Shown in pieces: positions 33,908-43,122 of a stretch of DNA of 56,918 nt. This stretch comes from Oribacterium sp. KHPX15. Its GTDB lineage: Bacteria; Bacillota; Clostridia; Lachnospirales; Lachnospiraceae. Under the pieces are notes generated by a model. The model did not search any database. It had not been told where the DNA came from and saw nothing but the letters and a program-made list of their open reading frames with translations. Position numbers and translations under genes: made by a program. The stretch is taken from the NCBI RefSeq assembly GCF_900107835.1, contig NZ_FNRG01000026.1:1-56918 (forward strand), written 5' to 3'. Within the stretch, counting starts at the first letter, position 1. Each line of letters starts with the position of its first letter.

Positions 33908-34634
33908 ATAATACAGGGTCAAATACACTCCTATACTCATATATGAGCTTGTCATATTTTCTATCGCCAACCGTGAGACCATCTTTCTCAGTGAGAACAA
34001 GATGCATTCCTGCCTTTTCAAGCACCTGGCACGATCCGATGTTCTCAGATGCGGACCAGGCTGTCACACAGGGAATTCCTTCATTTTCCGTCAGATACTC
34101 CAGTACTTTTCTCAAAGCCTCCGTCGCAAGGCCTTTCCCCTGCCAGTCCTTTACAATACTGAAGCCGATTTCGATCCGGTCATCCTGATAATCGTAGGCT
34201 CCGATGGTTCCCACCACGACATCGTCAATATCCATCACCCACGAATAGGTGTGTTCATCATCATAATCGGCGATAAACCGTCGCACTGTTTCCTGCGTCA
34301 TTTCCAACGTAGCATAAGGATTCCATCCTGAGTATTGGGACATCGCCGGATCTTTTCCCAGATACTGGTGCAGCTGCCCAGCGTCTTCCGGATGGTATCT
34401 GCGCAAGGTAAGCCGTTCTGTCCACAATTCAACAGTACCATGTACCTCAATTTCATCTATAGCGGCAATCTGCGAATTGTAAATAAGATTGTCCTCTATG
34501 AAAAGTCCGTCTTCATCTCCACCGTACTCGTGCATCAGGAACTCATACCCGCCGTATCCCGCTATGCCTGTATAGGTTTCACCATATATGTCCTTAAGGC
34601 GGACGTGCTTTCCATCGTAATTCAACAGCTCCAT
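33906..34634 (-). CDS. GNAT N-acetyltransferase (RimJ/RimL type) with N-terminal beta domain
   Basis: A 242-residue protein. Residues 1-64 look like a small beta-barrel (LLNYDGKHVRLKDIYGETYTG), resembling an Sm-like fold. Residues 68-235 are a GNAT domain of RimJ/RimL type: LWTERLTLRRYHPEDA at the start, acetyl-CoA loop DWQGKGLATEAL near 163-174, and ASENIGSCQVLEKAGM near 192-207. It probably acetylates the N-terminus of a protein or a small amine. TGGAG precedes the ATG. It ends on the shared terminator with the ATPase gene. Confidence 0.85.
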   Translation of the reverse strand: MELLNYDGKHVRLKDIYGETYTGIAGYGGYEFLMHEYGGDEDGLFIEDNLIYNSQIAAIDEIEVHGTVELWTERLTLRRYHPEDAGQLHQYLGKDPAMSQYSGWNPYATLEMTQETVRRFIADYDDEHTYSWVMDIDDVVVGTIGAYDYQDDRIEIGFSIVKDWQGKGLATEALRKVLEYLTENEGIPCVTAWSASENIGSCQVLEKAGMHLVLTEKDGLTVGDRKYDKLIYEYRSVFDPVL

Positions 34635-34772
34635 TGTTCTACTCCATTTATAATCGCCATCAGCGCTATTTCCCGTTTTTTATGCCATCCGATATTTCCT
34701 TTGAACCATCGGTTCTGAACCCTTTTTTGATAATTATACATCAAAGCTGCAAGTATAAAATCTTCCGCTACT

Positions 34773-34796
34773 ATATGGTCTGAATTCAGACCATAT
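34773..34796. promoter_or_regulatory. 24-bp perfect palindrome upstream of recQ
   Basis: ATATGGTCTGAA (34773-34784) is followed at once by its reverse complement TTCAGACCATAT (34785-34796). It lies in the divergent gap between the GNAT and recQ genes, 114 bp before recQ. TGGTC...GACCA resembles a GntR/FadR-type operator. A related sequence, starting ATATGGTCT, is at 48026. A GAACC-ATC-GGTTC dyad is at 34703-34715. Confidence 0.5.
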
Positions 34797-34909
34797 GAAA
34801 ATCTGTTGAGCTATGTTATGATTCTAACGGCTTAGAATAATAGGCTAATTCTGTACTACCTTTTGATTAGGTTGTACTGACTATATTCAATAACAGGAGA
34901 TCCGATTGG

Positions 34910-37288
34910 ATGAACGATAGAGACCTAGATGATTCACAATGGAATAGTTTGTTTGAAATGGCAAAAGATTATGAAGAGCAGGATGACTATGAGGATTATT
35001 ACGAGGCATCCTCAAATATCATTGATCCTCCGGCCATAAGGAAATTCAAAACTCCCGAAGAGGCACTGAAAACATTATTCGGTTATGATGATTTCAGACC
35101 GGGCCAGAAGGGAATCATAGATTCCATTCTTAAGGGGCAGGATGTATTTGCGGTTATGCCCACAGGTGCCGGTAAATCTGTATGCTATCAGATTCCGGCA
35201 ATGCTTTTGCCGGGGATTACTCTGGTCATATCCCCGCTCATTTCTCTCATGCAGGATCAGGTGAAGTCATTGAACGAAGCCGGGATACCTTCTGCTTTCA
35301 TAAACAGTTCCCTTTCCAGAGGTGACTTTTATGAAACCTTACGCAGTGTAAGAGAAGGGGCTTACAAGATCATATATGTGGCACCGGAACGTCTCATGAC
35401 AGATGAGTTTGTAGATCTTGCAAAATCCATAAGGATTTCAATGCTTACAGTAGATGAAGCCCACTGTATCTCCCAATGGGGACAGGATTTCCGTCCAAGC
35501 TACATGAAGATCGTAGAGTTCGTAAAGCTTCTTGATGAGAGACCGATCATCAGTGCTTTTACGGCAACTGCCACAAAGAACGTCAGGGAAGATATAGTAT
35601 GCATCCTGGTACTCAGGAATCCCTATACTCTGGTTTTGGGATTTGACAGAGAGAATCTTTTCTTCCAGGTGGATAAGCCCAAAGACAAAGATAAATACCT
35701 TTTGGATTTCATTGCAGACCATCCGGGTGAGAGCGGAATCATTTACTGTTCTACAAGAAAGAATGTAGACAGTGTTTTTGAGATGCTGTTCAAAAAAGGG
35801 ATATCCGTTGGCAAATATCATGCCGGTATGAATCCAACAGACAGAAAGAAAATGCAGAATGATTTTGTTTATGATTATACAAGTATCATTGTTGCCACCA
35901 ATGCTTTCGGAATGGGCATAGACAAGTCCAATGTAAGATTCGTCATCCATTACAATATGCCCCAAAGCATGGAGAACTACTATCAGGAAGCCGGAAGAGC
36001 GGGAAGAGACGGACTTGAGTCAAAGTGTATCCTATTGTATTCGGCGCAGGATGTAGTCATTAACAAATTTTTGCTGGAGAAAAAGGAAACAACCGACATT
36101 GATCCCATGGATCTTGAAAACATAAGGGAGCGGGATAATCAGAGACTGCAGTCCATGGAAAGGTACTGCTATACCACGGAGTGCCTTCGAAATTATATAC
36201 TTAAATACTTCGGGGAGCAGCCAAAGGAACCTTGCGGTGATTGCGGAAACTGTCTCAGGGAATTTGAAACCATCGATATGACCGAGGCCGCAAAAAAGAT
36301 CATCAATTGTGTTTACGAGGCAAAGGAAAGATTCGGAAGAACTATCATCGTTGATGCCGTATTGGGAGCAAAGACCGCAAGACTAAAGCAGATAGGTGCA
36401 GATGAATATAAATCCTACGGAGCTCTTTCATCGTCAAACAAAAGCCTTCTCCTGAGACTGGTGGAGCAGCTTATCCTCGAAGGTTATCTTCAGGTCGGTG
36501 CATATCAGGTTCTGAAAATGGGGGATATAAAAAGGCTAAAAAATCCCGAGAACAGGGTTCTTGTAAAGATCACAGATGAAGATAAGCGTCCGGCTGTTAA
36601 GATAAAGACAGAGAAGAAATCTGTCGGAATCAATTCACTTACATCCTCAGGATTCAAGCTGTTCGACAAACTTCGCGAGCTTAGACTTGAGATTGCACGT
36701 GAAGAAAACATGCCGCCTTATATCATTTTTAATGACAAGACATTGATCGAAATGTCAGTAAAGGTACCGATGTCAGAGATGGAAATGCTGAGAGTTTCGG
36801 GTGTCGGTGATCATAAATTCGGAAAGTACGGTGAGAGGTTCCTAGAGACTATCAGGGAATATACTGAATTATATCCAGATCTTCTTACCGACAGGGTTTT
36901 ACCGGAACAGGAAACAACGGTTTCTGTTTCGAAAGTCAGAAAAAAGGAAACCAAGCAGGAATTCAGTCTCTTTCCGGAGGAAGCTGAAAACTATAATTAT
37001 GACGGATATAAAACGGTATCGGAAATTCGCGATGAGATGAACCGGATATGTGAGCGGGAAAATGTCAAAAGGCTTCCTGCTACCAGACTCACAGAGATTT
37101 TGCTGGAGGAAGGTATCATATCAGGTGATTTTGATTCAGACGATACATACTCAAAAATACCGACAGAAAAAGGAAAAAAACTTGGTGTGATCGTTGAAGA
37201 CAGAATCAGTCAAAAAGGAAATGAGTACCACGTTCTGAAATATTCGCCTGATATACAAAGTATTTTGGTTCAGCATTATGTTGAGTGA
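34910..37288 (+). CDS. recQ: RecQ-family DNA helicase
   Basis: A 792-residue 3'-5' DNA helicase of superfamily 2. Residues 1-45 are an acidic extension. Walker A is PTGAGKS (about 82-88), the DEAH box is VDEAHCISQWGQDFRP, and motifs TATAT and QEAGRAGRDG are present. The RecQ zinc domain has its four Cys in the region YCYTTECLRNYIL to CGDCGNC. A winged-helix RQC region and an HRDC domain (about 575-650) follow, and the last 110 residues add another small helical domain with no clear name. It acts in recombination and repair of stalled forks. AGGAG lies 12 bp before the ATG, a longer spacing than usual. Confidence 0.93.
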   Translation: MNDRDLDDSQWNSLFEMAKDYEEQDDYEDYYEASSNIIDPPAIRKFKTPEEALKTLFGYDDFRPGQKGIIDSILKGQDVFAVMPTGAGKSVCYQIPAMLLPGITLVISPLISLMQDQVKSLNEAGIPSAFINSSLSRGDFYETLRSVREGAYKIIYVAPERLMTDEFVDLAKSIRISMLTVDEAHCISQWGQDFRPSYMKIVEFVKLLDERPIISAFTATATKNVREDIVCILVLRNPYTLVLGFDRENLFFQVDKPKDKDKYLLDFIADHPGESGIIYCSTRKNVDSVFEMLFKKGISVGKYHAGMNPTDRKKMQNDFVYDYTSIIVATNAFGMGIDKSNVRFVIHYNMPQSMENYYQEAGRAGRDGLESKCILLYSAQDVVINKFLLEKKETTDIDPMDLENIRERDNQRLQSMERYCYTTECLRNYILKYFGEQPKEPCGDCGNCLREFETIDMTEAAKKIINCVYEAKERFGRTIIVDAVLGAKTARLKQIGADEYKSYGALSSSNKSLLLRLVEQLILEGYLQVGAYQVLKMGDIKRLKNPENRVLVKITDEDKRPAVKIKTEKKSVGINSLTSSGFKLFDKLRELRLEIAREENMPPYIIFNDKTLIEMSVKVPMSEMEMLRVSGVGDHKFGKYGERFLETIREYTELYPDLLTDRVLPEQETTVSVSKVRKKETKQEFSLFPEEAENYNYDGYKTVSEIRDEMNRICERENVKRLPATRLTEILLEEGIISGDFDSDDTYSKIPTEKGKKLGVIVEDRISQKGNEYHVLKYSPDIQSILVQHYVE

Positions 37289-37301
37289 AAATGATGAAAA
37301 A

Positions 37302-37343
37302 ACTCTCGACCGGTTACAATCTGTAACCGGTCGAGAGTTTTTT
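37302..37343. terminator. bidirectional terminator, recQ/DUF1292
   Basis: ACTCTCGACCGGTTACA (37302-37318) pairs perfectly with TGTAACCGGTCGAGAGT (37322-37338) around a 3-nt loop, flanked by A's and T's. Confidence 0.95.
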
Positions 37344-37617
37344 ATTCTAATCTTGAGTAGTAGTCCGCTGCTTCTTCGTATTCCCTGTCATCCTCAATGT
37401 AAACCACAACAGGGTTATGTTCAGCATCTTCCTGCACTTCATAAAGGACGCATTTTTTTGAATGATCAAGTTCTTTTTTTTCATTTACCGGAAGCATGGC
37501 AAAGTACTCTTTTTCTTTAAATGTAAAATACTTATGTACACCATAATCTGTCGAAGTTCCGTCCTGAAACGAAAGTGTAACAACAAGATCCTCTAAATTC
37601 TTTCCTCTGAATTTCAT
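37342..37617 (-). CDS. DUF1292-like small acidic protein
   Basis: A 91-residue protein resembling the DUF1292 family: beta-rich, with YFAMLPV and VLYEVQED as in that family, and an acidic end (EDDREYEEAADYYSRLE). AAAGGAGATATAATAT precedes the ATG. Function unknown. It is monocistronic and converges on recQ. Confidence 0.75.
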   Translation of the reverse strand: MKFRGKNLEDLVVTLSFQDGTSTDYGVHKYFTFKEKEYFAMLPVNEKKELDHSKKCVLYEVQEDAEHNPVVVYIEDDREYEEAADYYSRLE

Positions 37618-37863
37618 ATATTATATCTCCTTTGCCAATGCTTATAATTCTACACGAGAGTAATCAGGGTGCGGGTTTTTCCTTGTTGATAATTCAACAA
37701 ATCCATTATAATACTATTTGAGCAGAAATCATGGATATAATAACATTTGTAGATTCCGGATATGCAGCTGATTCTGCATCCGGAGCCACAGAACATAATG
37801 GTTATGAGGATGTTGGATAAACTATGATATATCAGGATTCGATGAGTGGATGGAGGAAAAACA

Positions 37864-38406
37864 ATGGAATTATTTGACGGAAGGCCGGAGAATGTTGAGG
37901 GGCGGCTGCCAAGAGAGGTACGCACTTATGAGTTTCTGGATTCTTTGGGAATAAAATATAAAAGAATGGATCACGAGCATGCGGAAACAATGGAGGCTTG
38001 CGAGGAGATAGATAAAATCATGGATGTTGTGATGTGCAAGAATCTGTTTTTGTGCAATCGACAGAAGACAGCATTTTATCTTTTGATGATGCCCGGAGAT
38101 AAGAAGTTTAAGACAAAGGAATTGTCTTCTCAGATAAATTCTGCAAGACTTTCTTTCGCGGAATCGGAGGACATGCTGAAGTATCTTGACATAGAACCGG
38201 GGGCTGTCAGCGTTATGGGTCTGATGAATGATAAAGATCATGCAGTACAGCTTCTGATAGACGAGGATGTGCTGAAGGACGAGTATATCGGATGTCATCC
38301 ATGTGTGAACACGGCCAGTCTGAAGATGCGCACTGATGATGTGATAAAGAAGTTTCTTCCTGCTGTAGAGCATGAATACATGACGGTTCATTTGGTGGGA
38401 GAATAA
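37864..38406 (+). CDS. YbaK/ProX-like aminoacyl-tRNA deacylase
   Basis: A 180-residue protein of the YbaK/prolyl-tRNA editing family, which hydrolyses mischarged tRNA such as Ala-tRNA(Pro). Visible family features are the N-terminal YEFLDSLGIKYKRMDHEHAETMEAC, CKNLFLCNRQKTAFYLLMM, the region KFKTKELSSQINSARLSFA and the closing GCHPCVNTASLKM, characteristic of the ProX/ProXp subgroup. GGAGGAAAAACA lies before the ATG at 37864; the GTG at 37846 covers that site. It is followed by its own terminator. Confidence 0.85.
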   Translation: MELFDGRPENVEGRLPREVRTYEFLDSLGIKYKRMDHEHAETMEACEEIDKIMDVVMCKNLFLCNRQKTAFYLLMMPGDKKFKTKELSSQINSARLSFAESEDMLKYLDIEPGAVSVMGLMNDKDHAVQLLIDEDVLKDEYIGCHPCVNTASLKMRTDDVIKKFLPAVEHEYMTVHLVGE

Positions 38407-38428
38407 ATAAAACAGAATCGTAATTACG

Positions 38429-38453
38429 AAAAATTGAACCCGGTTCAATTTTT
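38429..38453 (+). terminator. terminator of the ProX-like gene
   Basis: AAAAATTGAAC (38429-38439), CCG loop, GTTCAATTTTT (38443-38453). The core TGAACCCGGTTCA is identical to a palindrome at 21408-21420. Confidence 0.75.
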
Positions 38454-38503
38454 CCGATGGTTCCGGCAAATGAAAACAAAAGAAAATAATTTTCATAATT
38501 TGC

Positions 38504-38532
38504 TTTACATAAACGGAATAATGATATATGAT
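38504..38532 (+). promoter_or_regulatory. promoter of the riboflavin operon
   Basis: TTTACA (38504-38509) and TATGAT (38527-38532) with a 17-bp spacer. Transcription should begin near 38539, about 40 nt before the FMN riboswitch. Confidence 0.75.
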
Positions 38533-38577
38533 TCCAAAAGAAAAGAGATGACTTGATCATCTTTAAAAATGAATATG

Positions 38578-38683
38578 ATCTTCGGGGAAGGTGAAATTCC
38601 TTATCGGCGGTAAAGCCCGCGAGCCTTATGGCAGGATCCGGTTAGATTCCGGGGCCGACAGTATAGTCTGGATGGAAGAAGAT
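38578..38683 (+). promoter_or_regulatory. FMN riboswitch (RFN element)
   Basis: The conserved RFN blocks are in order: ATCTTCGGGG, GGTGAAATTCC, CGGCGGTAAAGCCCGCGAGC, GGCAGGATCCGGTTAGATTC, GGGGCCGACAGT, AGTCTGGATGG and GAAGAAGAT, with P1 formed by ATCTTC and GAAGAT. FMN binding is expected to favour the terminator at 38727-38757 and shut off ribD-ribE-ribBA-ribH. Confidence 0.95.
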
Positions 38684-38726
38684 AGAGAAATCGAAATATC
38701 GGTTTTCTTTTTGCTAGGTATATCAA

Positions 38727-38757
38727 CCCCGAAACAGTTATGTTTCGGGGTTTTTTT
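38727..38757 (+). terminator. riboswitch expression-platform terminator
   Basis: CCCCGAAAC (38727-38735), 6-nt loop, GTTTCGGGG (38742-38750) and seven T's. It lies about 45 bp after the aptamer and 212 bp before ribD. A further hairpin, AATATTGAAAT (38803-38813) with ATTTCAATATT (38822-38832), lies between. Confidence 0.92.
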
Positions 38758-38858
38758 ATGAAAAAACGATTTACTTTAGCTCTTATAAATGAATGTTCAA
38801 ATAATATTGAAATGCTTCAGGATTTCAATATTTCTTCTTCCTTCTCATCACCTCTTAA

Positions 38859-38895
38859 TGCTGTTTTTCGAGTCTTAATATCTGACATTCAGATG
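38859..38895 (+). repeat. dispersed intergenic repeat, copy 4
   Basis: On the plus strand this reads TGCTGTTTTTCGAG, TCTTAATATCTGACATTCAG, ATG. It is the closest relative of copy 1 (2038-2073). Here it is opposite in orientation to the following gene (ribD, 74 bp on), unlike the other copies. Confidence 0.65.
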
Positions 38896-38968
38896 TAAGC
38901 TTATTGGCTAATAAAAAATATTTTATGTCTTAAGAATAGGCAGTTCCCAGGATCAGAGAGGAGTCCCA

Positions 38969-40198
38969 TTGGAAAATGAAAAATATATGCGTCGTGCAAT
39001 TGAGCTGGCAAGGCTGGGAGAAGGATGGTGCCATCCAAATCCTTTGGTCGGAGCGGTAATTATAAAGGACGGAAACATTATCGGAGAAGGGTTTCATGAA
39101 CGGTACGGAAGTCTTCACGCAGAGCGTAATGCTATAAAAAATCTGTCTGAGAGTGCGGAAGGTGCAACACTGTATGTGACATTGGAGCCCTGCTGTCATC
39201 ACGGGAAGCAGCCGCCATGTACCGAAGTTGTTCTGGAGAGCGGGATAAAGAAGGTGGTGATAGGTTCCCGGGATCCAAATCCGAAGGTGGCAGGAAAAGG
39301 AGTAAGGTTCCTGAAAGAGAATGGGATCGAAGTGGTGGAGGATTTTCTAAAGGATGAGTGTGATGAACTGAATCCTGTTTTCTTTCATTTTATAACCACA
39401 AAAAAGCCTTATGTCACTATGAAGTATGCCATGACCATGGACGGAAAAATCGCAACAAAAACCGGCAGATCCAAATGGATCACGGGGGAAGAGGCGAGAA
39501 GGCGGGTTCAGGAAATGAGACATGCTCATATGGGGATAATGGTGGGAATAGGAACTGTTTTGGCAGATGATCCTATGCTGAATTGCCGGATACCCAGAGG
39601 AAGGTCACCTGTGAGGATCATTTGTGACAGTCAATTGAGAATTCCGCTTGATTCTGAAATTGTAAAGACAGCTGATGATTACAGCACCATCGTGGCTTGT
39701 TGTTTTCCCGGGATTCCCGTTGGCGAGTTAGATCCGGAGCACGATTTTTCCCATGATATATCTGAAAACCTGATCATGGATGATAGTCATGAGGATTCAG
39801 GATTTCATGAAGATCTGTGTTTAAGAGATATAGCTTTCAAACTAAAGGAGCTTGGTAAAGCCGGGATCACGGTCATCAATTGTTGTCCGGAAGAAAGGAT
39901 AACCGAGTCCGGTGTTGATCTCCAAAAACTGATGACTATCCTTGGTGAAAGAGGAATCGACAGCATACTTCTGGAGGGCGGAGGAACACTCAACGAAAGC
40001 GCATTGAAGGCAGGAATCGTAAATGAAATTGATGCTTTTATCGCACCAAAGATTTTTGCCGGTAATGCAAAAACTCCGGTCATGGGTTTGGGAGTGGATA
40101 ATTTAGAGGACGCCTACAGATGCGAGATAAAAGATGTGGAACAACTCGGTGAAGACATTCTGATCAGATATGTAGTTTCAGGTAAAACTGTCAGATAG
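38969..40198 (+). CDS. ribD: bifunctional riboflavin deaminase/reductase RibD
   Basis: A 409-residue enzyme that carries out the second and third steps of riboflavin synthesis from the GTP side. The N-terminal deaminase (1-145) has the zinc motif HAERNA and PCCHHGKQPPC; the C-terminal reductase (150-405) starts at YVTMKYAMTMDGKIATKTG. Typical length is 360-380, and a loop near 245-285 accounts for most of the excess. The start is TTG at 38969, with AGAGAGGAG 5 bp upstream. It is the first gene behind the FMN riboswitch. Confidence 0.95.
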   Translation: MENEKYMRRAIELARLGEGWCHPNPLVGAVIIKDGNIIGEGFHERYGSLHAERNAIKNLSESAEGATLYVTLEPCCHHGKQPPCTEVVLESGIKKVVIGSRDPNPKVAGKGVRFLKENGIEVVEDFLKDECDELNPVFFHFITTKKPYVTMKYAMTMDGKIATKTGRSKWITGEEARRRVQEMRHAHMGIMVGIGTVLADDPMLNCRIPRGRSPVRIICDSQLRIPLDSEIVKTADDYSTIVACCFPGIPVGELDPEHDFSHDISENLIMDDSHEDSGFHEDLCLRDIAFKLKELGKAGITVINCCPEERITESGVDLQKLMTILGERGIDSILLEGGGTLNESALKAGIVNEIDAFIAPKIFAGNAKTPVMGLGVDNLEDAYRCEIKDVEQLGEDILIRYVVSGKTVR

Positions 40199-40214
40199 AC
40201 AGACGTTTTAGAAT

Positions 40215-40258
40215 TCCACCGGGGACGGTTCTTGCCGGCGAGAATCGTTCCCGGTGGA
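40215..40258 (+). other. long hairpin between ribD and ribE
   Basis: TCCACCGGGGACGGTTCT (40215-40232) pairs with AGAATCGTTCCCGGTGGA (40241-40258) using two G-U pairs. There is no T-run, so it is more likely an mRNA stability or processing element than a terminator. Confidence 0.6.
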
Positions 40259-40279
40259 TAAGGAGAGGGAGCCGGATAG

Positions 40280-40310
40280 ATCTGCATCTGTATGTCAGAA
40301 ATAAACGGCG
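40280..40310 (+). repeat. dispersed intergenic repeat, copy 5
   Basis: On the plus strand this reads GATCTGCATCTGTATGTCAG then AAATAAACGGC. The core CATCTGTATGTCAGA equals that of copy 2. It lies 33 bp upstream of the ribE start, inside the operon. Confidence 0.6.
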
Positions 40311-40343
40311 AAAAACATGCATTTATAGATGAGGGAGGAATAA

Positions 40344-41069
40344 GTGTTTACAGGGATAATCGAAGAGAAGGGGTTGATCAGGAACTTTGATATAAACGGA
40401 AGTTCCGGACGGACCATCATCAACTGCAGAAAGGTTCTGGAAGGAACAAAAACCGGAGACAGCATAGCGGTGAATGGAATCTGTCTGACTGTTACGGAAC
40501 TTCATGAGGATGCATTCGCGGCAGATGTCATGGCGGAAACTGTCAGAAGAAGCTCTCTGTCCCGGGCAAGACCGGGAGATCCTGTCAATCTGGAAAGAGC
40601 CATGGCGGCTAACGGAAGATTTGGCGGACATATAGTATCCGGACATATCGACGGAACCGGAGTGGTACGGGATATAAGAAAAGAAGAAAATGCGGTCTGG
40701 TTCAGCATCGGGGCGACGGCTTCGATTCTTAAATATGTTATCGAAAAGGGATCCATAGCGATAGATGGGATAAGTCTGACGGTGGCTTATGTTGGTGAAG
40801 AGATATTTAAAGTATCGGTCATACCACATACTCTCAGGGAGACAGCATTGGCATCAAAGAAGGTCGGAAGTCCGGTGAATCTGGAGTGTGATGTCATCGG
40901 GAAATATGTTGGCAAGCTCCTGGGAATGAAAACCGGAAATCTGAATAAACAGAATGAGGAGAGAAACGTTTCCGAAACAAAGTGGGTGGACGAAACAAAC
41001 GGAATAACAGGATATGCCGGCAGCTCAAACGGCGGGATGACCATGGAGTTTCTGGAAACGTATTTATAG
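40344..41069 (+). CDS. ribE: riboflavin synthase, alpha subunit
   Basis: A 241-residue protein that dismutates two lumazines to riboflavin. Two tandem lumazine-binding barrels are visible: MFTGIIEEKG with VNGICLTVTEL in the first, and GGHIVSGHIDGTG with IDGISLTVAYV in the second. The C-terminus, at about 30 residues longer than usual, has an Asn/Ser/Gly-rich linker before the conserved GGMTMEFLETYL. The start is GTG with GGGAGGAA upstream. Confidence 0.95.
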   Translation: MFTGIIEEKGLIRNFDINGSSGRTIINCRKVLEGTKTGDSIAVNGICLTVTELHEDAFAADVMAETVRRSSLSRARPGDPVNLERAMAANGRFGGHIVSGHIDGTGVVRDIRKEENAVWFSIGATASILKYVIEKGSIAIDGISLTVAYVGEEIFKVSVIPHTLRETALASKKVGSPVNLECDVIGKYVGKLLGMKTGNLNKQNEERNVSETKWVDETNGITGYAGSSNGGMTMEFLETYL

Positions 41070-41189
41070 AATGGGCGGACCGACTTGAGGCCGGAAACTT
41101 GAAGAAATAGGCAGATAGAATCCGAAGTGGGATCGGAACAATCTGATAAAGAAACATTAAGCTGATCAAAAAGCGGGATGGAGGAAAAA

Positions 41190-42419
41190 ATGGAACGAAA
41201 ATATGCAAGTATCGAGAAGGCACTGGAGGATCTCAGACAGGGAAAGATCATCCTTTGTTCGGACGACCCGGACAGGGAAAACGAATGCGACATGATATGT
41301 GCGGCAGAATTTGCAACCCAGGAGAATATCAATTTTATGGCAAGTTTTGCGAAGGGACTTATATGTACACCCATGAGTTTGGAAATCGCAAACAGACTTC
41401 TGCTTCCGCCTATGGTTTCCGAGAATACGGACAACCACGAGACGGCATTCACGGTATCGGTTGATCATATAGACACAACAACCGGGATTTCTGCAAAGGA
41501 GCGTGGACTCACTATGCGGAAGCTGGCAGCAGGAGAATCAAATGGTACAGATTTCAGACGTCCAGGTCACGTTTTCCCGCTTACTGCAAGGCGCGGGGGA
41601 GTACTGGTGAGAAACGGCCACACAGAGGCTACCGTTGACCTCATGAGGCTCGCGGGACTTACGGAGTGCGGCGTTTGCTGCGAGATCATGGCAGCGGACG
41701 GAACCATGATGATGACCTCGGAAATCTGGGAGATGGCGGAGAAGTATGACCTTACATTTATCACCATAAAGGATCTGCAAACCTATATCCGCATCCATGA
41801 GAAGCATGTGGTGCAGGAAGCCTCGGCAAAGCTCCCCACAAAATTCGGCGAGTTCAGGATGTGCGGTTATGTTAATGACATCACCGGTGAGCATCACGTT
41901 GCACTTGTAAAGGGTGACATCGGAACGGGTGAAGATGTGCTGTGCAGGGTTCATTCGGAGTGTCTCACTGGTGATGCATTCGGTTCCCTGAGATGTGACT
42001 GCGGACTTCAGCTGGAAAAATCCATGGAGATGATAGAAAAAGAAGGCCGTGGGATACTGCTCTATATGAGGCAGGAGGGCCGCGGGATCGGACTCATCAA
42101 TAAGATAAAAGCCTATGCACTTCAGGAAGAAGGTTATGACACTGTGGAGGCCAATGTTAAGCTCGGTTTTGCACCGGACATGCGGGAGTACTGGGTGGGC
42201 GCGCAGATACTGAGAGATCTGGGAGTGAAGTCCCTGAGGCTTCTGACCAATAATCCGGATAAGGTTTATTCCCTTGAGGATTTCGGTCTGACCATCAGCG
42301 AGCGGGTTCCGATTGAGATCCCGGCACAGAGGTACGATATAAGGTATCTCAGGACAAAGAAAATAAAGATGGGGCATATATTTAATGCCATAGATCTGAA
42401 AGAAGATGAAACAGCCTGA
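41190..42419 (+). CDS. ribBA: bifunctional DHBP synthase / GTP cyclohydrolase II
   Basis: A 409-residue fusion that makes both riboflavin precursors. The N-terminal DHBP synthase domain (1-200) has [11 protein letters not shown] (Cys where Gly is usual) and the GHVFPL region. The C-terminal GTP cyclohydrolase II domain (205-400) has [18 protein letters not shown] with the zinc Cys and RQEGRGIGL. The ATG at 41190 is preferred: GGAGG lies 5 bp before it and overlaps the alternative ATG at 41178. Confidence 0.95.
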   Translation: MERKYASIEKALEDLRQGKIILCSDDPDRENECDMICAAEFATQENINFMASFAKGLICTPMSLEIANRLLLPPMVSENTDNHETAFTVSVDHIDTTTGISAKERGLTMRKLAAGESNGTDFRRPGHVFPLTARRGGVLVRNGHTEATVDLMRLAGLTECGVCCEIMAADGTMMMTSEIWEMAEKYDLTFITIKDLQTYIRIHEKHVVQEASAKLPTKFGEFRMCGYVNDITGEHHVALVKGDIGTGEDVLCRVHSECLTGDAFGSLRCDCGLQLEKSMEMIEKEGRGILLYMRQEGRGIGLINKIKAYALQEEGYDTVEANVKLGFAPDMREYWVGAQILRDLGVKSLRLLTNNPDKVYSLEDFGLTISERVPIEIPAQRYDIRYLRTKKIKMGHIFNAIDLKEDETA

Positions 42420-42560
42420 GGCAAAACCTAAAGGTGATTCCGTGTACGTTGCTTTCAGAAGAAGACTTAAGAATCATCATTAAATCAGATAAGAGTTATC
42501 AGTTATTGGGAAATACAGAAAATTATAGGTAGATGGATATAAGAACAAAGGAGAAGGAAA

Positions 42561-43034
42561 ATGAGAGAGATCAATGTTTTGGAAGGAAAGCTTGTTGCAA
42601 AAGAGGGAATGAAGGTTGGTATCGTGGCGGCCAGATTCAATGAGATCATTGTGAATAAACTGCTTGGCGGAGCCATTGACGGACTTGTCCGCCACGGAGT
42701 GGAGGACGGGAACATTACCGCCGCCTGGGTACCCGGTGCCTTTGAGATACCTGCAGTTGTGAAGCGTATGGCGAAGAGCGGAAAGTACGATGCAGTGATA
42801 GCTCTTGGTGCGGTGATAAGGGGACAGACCAGTCATTATGATTACGTTTGTAATGAAGTTTCCAAGGGAGTTGCACAGGTTTCATTGGAAACAGGGATTC
42901 CCGTTATGTTCGGAATTCTGACAACCGACAACATAGAGCAGGCTATCTCAAGAGCCGGAAGCAAGGCAGGAAACAAGGGCTATGACTGCGCTGTTGGTGC
43001 CATAGAAATGGTGAATGTGATGGAGCAGATCTGA
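42561..43034 (+). CDS. ribH: 6,7-dimethyl-8-ribityllumazine synthase
   Basis: A 157-residue enzyme condensing the two pathway branches into lumazine; it forms an icosahedral or pentameric shell in the family. The motifs [43 protein letters not shown] and [12 protein letters not shown] are typical, and His of the RGQTSHY region is the catalytic base. AAAGGAGAAGGAAA precedes the ATG. It is the last gene of the operon. A fragment of a diverged second copy lies at 21642-21707. Confidence 0.97.
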   Translation: MREINVLEGKLVAKEGMKVGIVAARFNEIIVNKLLGGAIDGLVRHGVEDGNITAAWVPGAFEIPAVVKRMAKSGKYDAVIALGAVIRGQTSHYDYVCNEVSKGVAQVSLETGIPVMFGILTTDNIEQAISRAGSKAGNKGYDCAVGAIEMVNVMEQI

Positions 43035-43086
43035 CGAATCAGACTCTGACACTGTAGAACTGGATTAAGGAAAACAATAGAAAGAA

Positions 43087-43119
43087 GGAACCGTGTTGAA
43101 CTGACACGGTTCCTTTTTT
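43087..43119 (+). terminator. terminator of the riboflavin operon
   Basis: GGAACCGTGT (43087-43096), 7-nt loop, ACACGGTTCC (43104-43113) and six T's. Confidence 0.95.
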
Positions 43120-43122
43120 GAC

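Noticed and set aside
40215-40258. Terminator between ribD and ribE
   Set aside because: Strong stem but no T-run, and the operon logic needs read-through; listed as a hairpin only.
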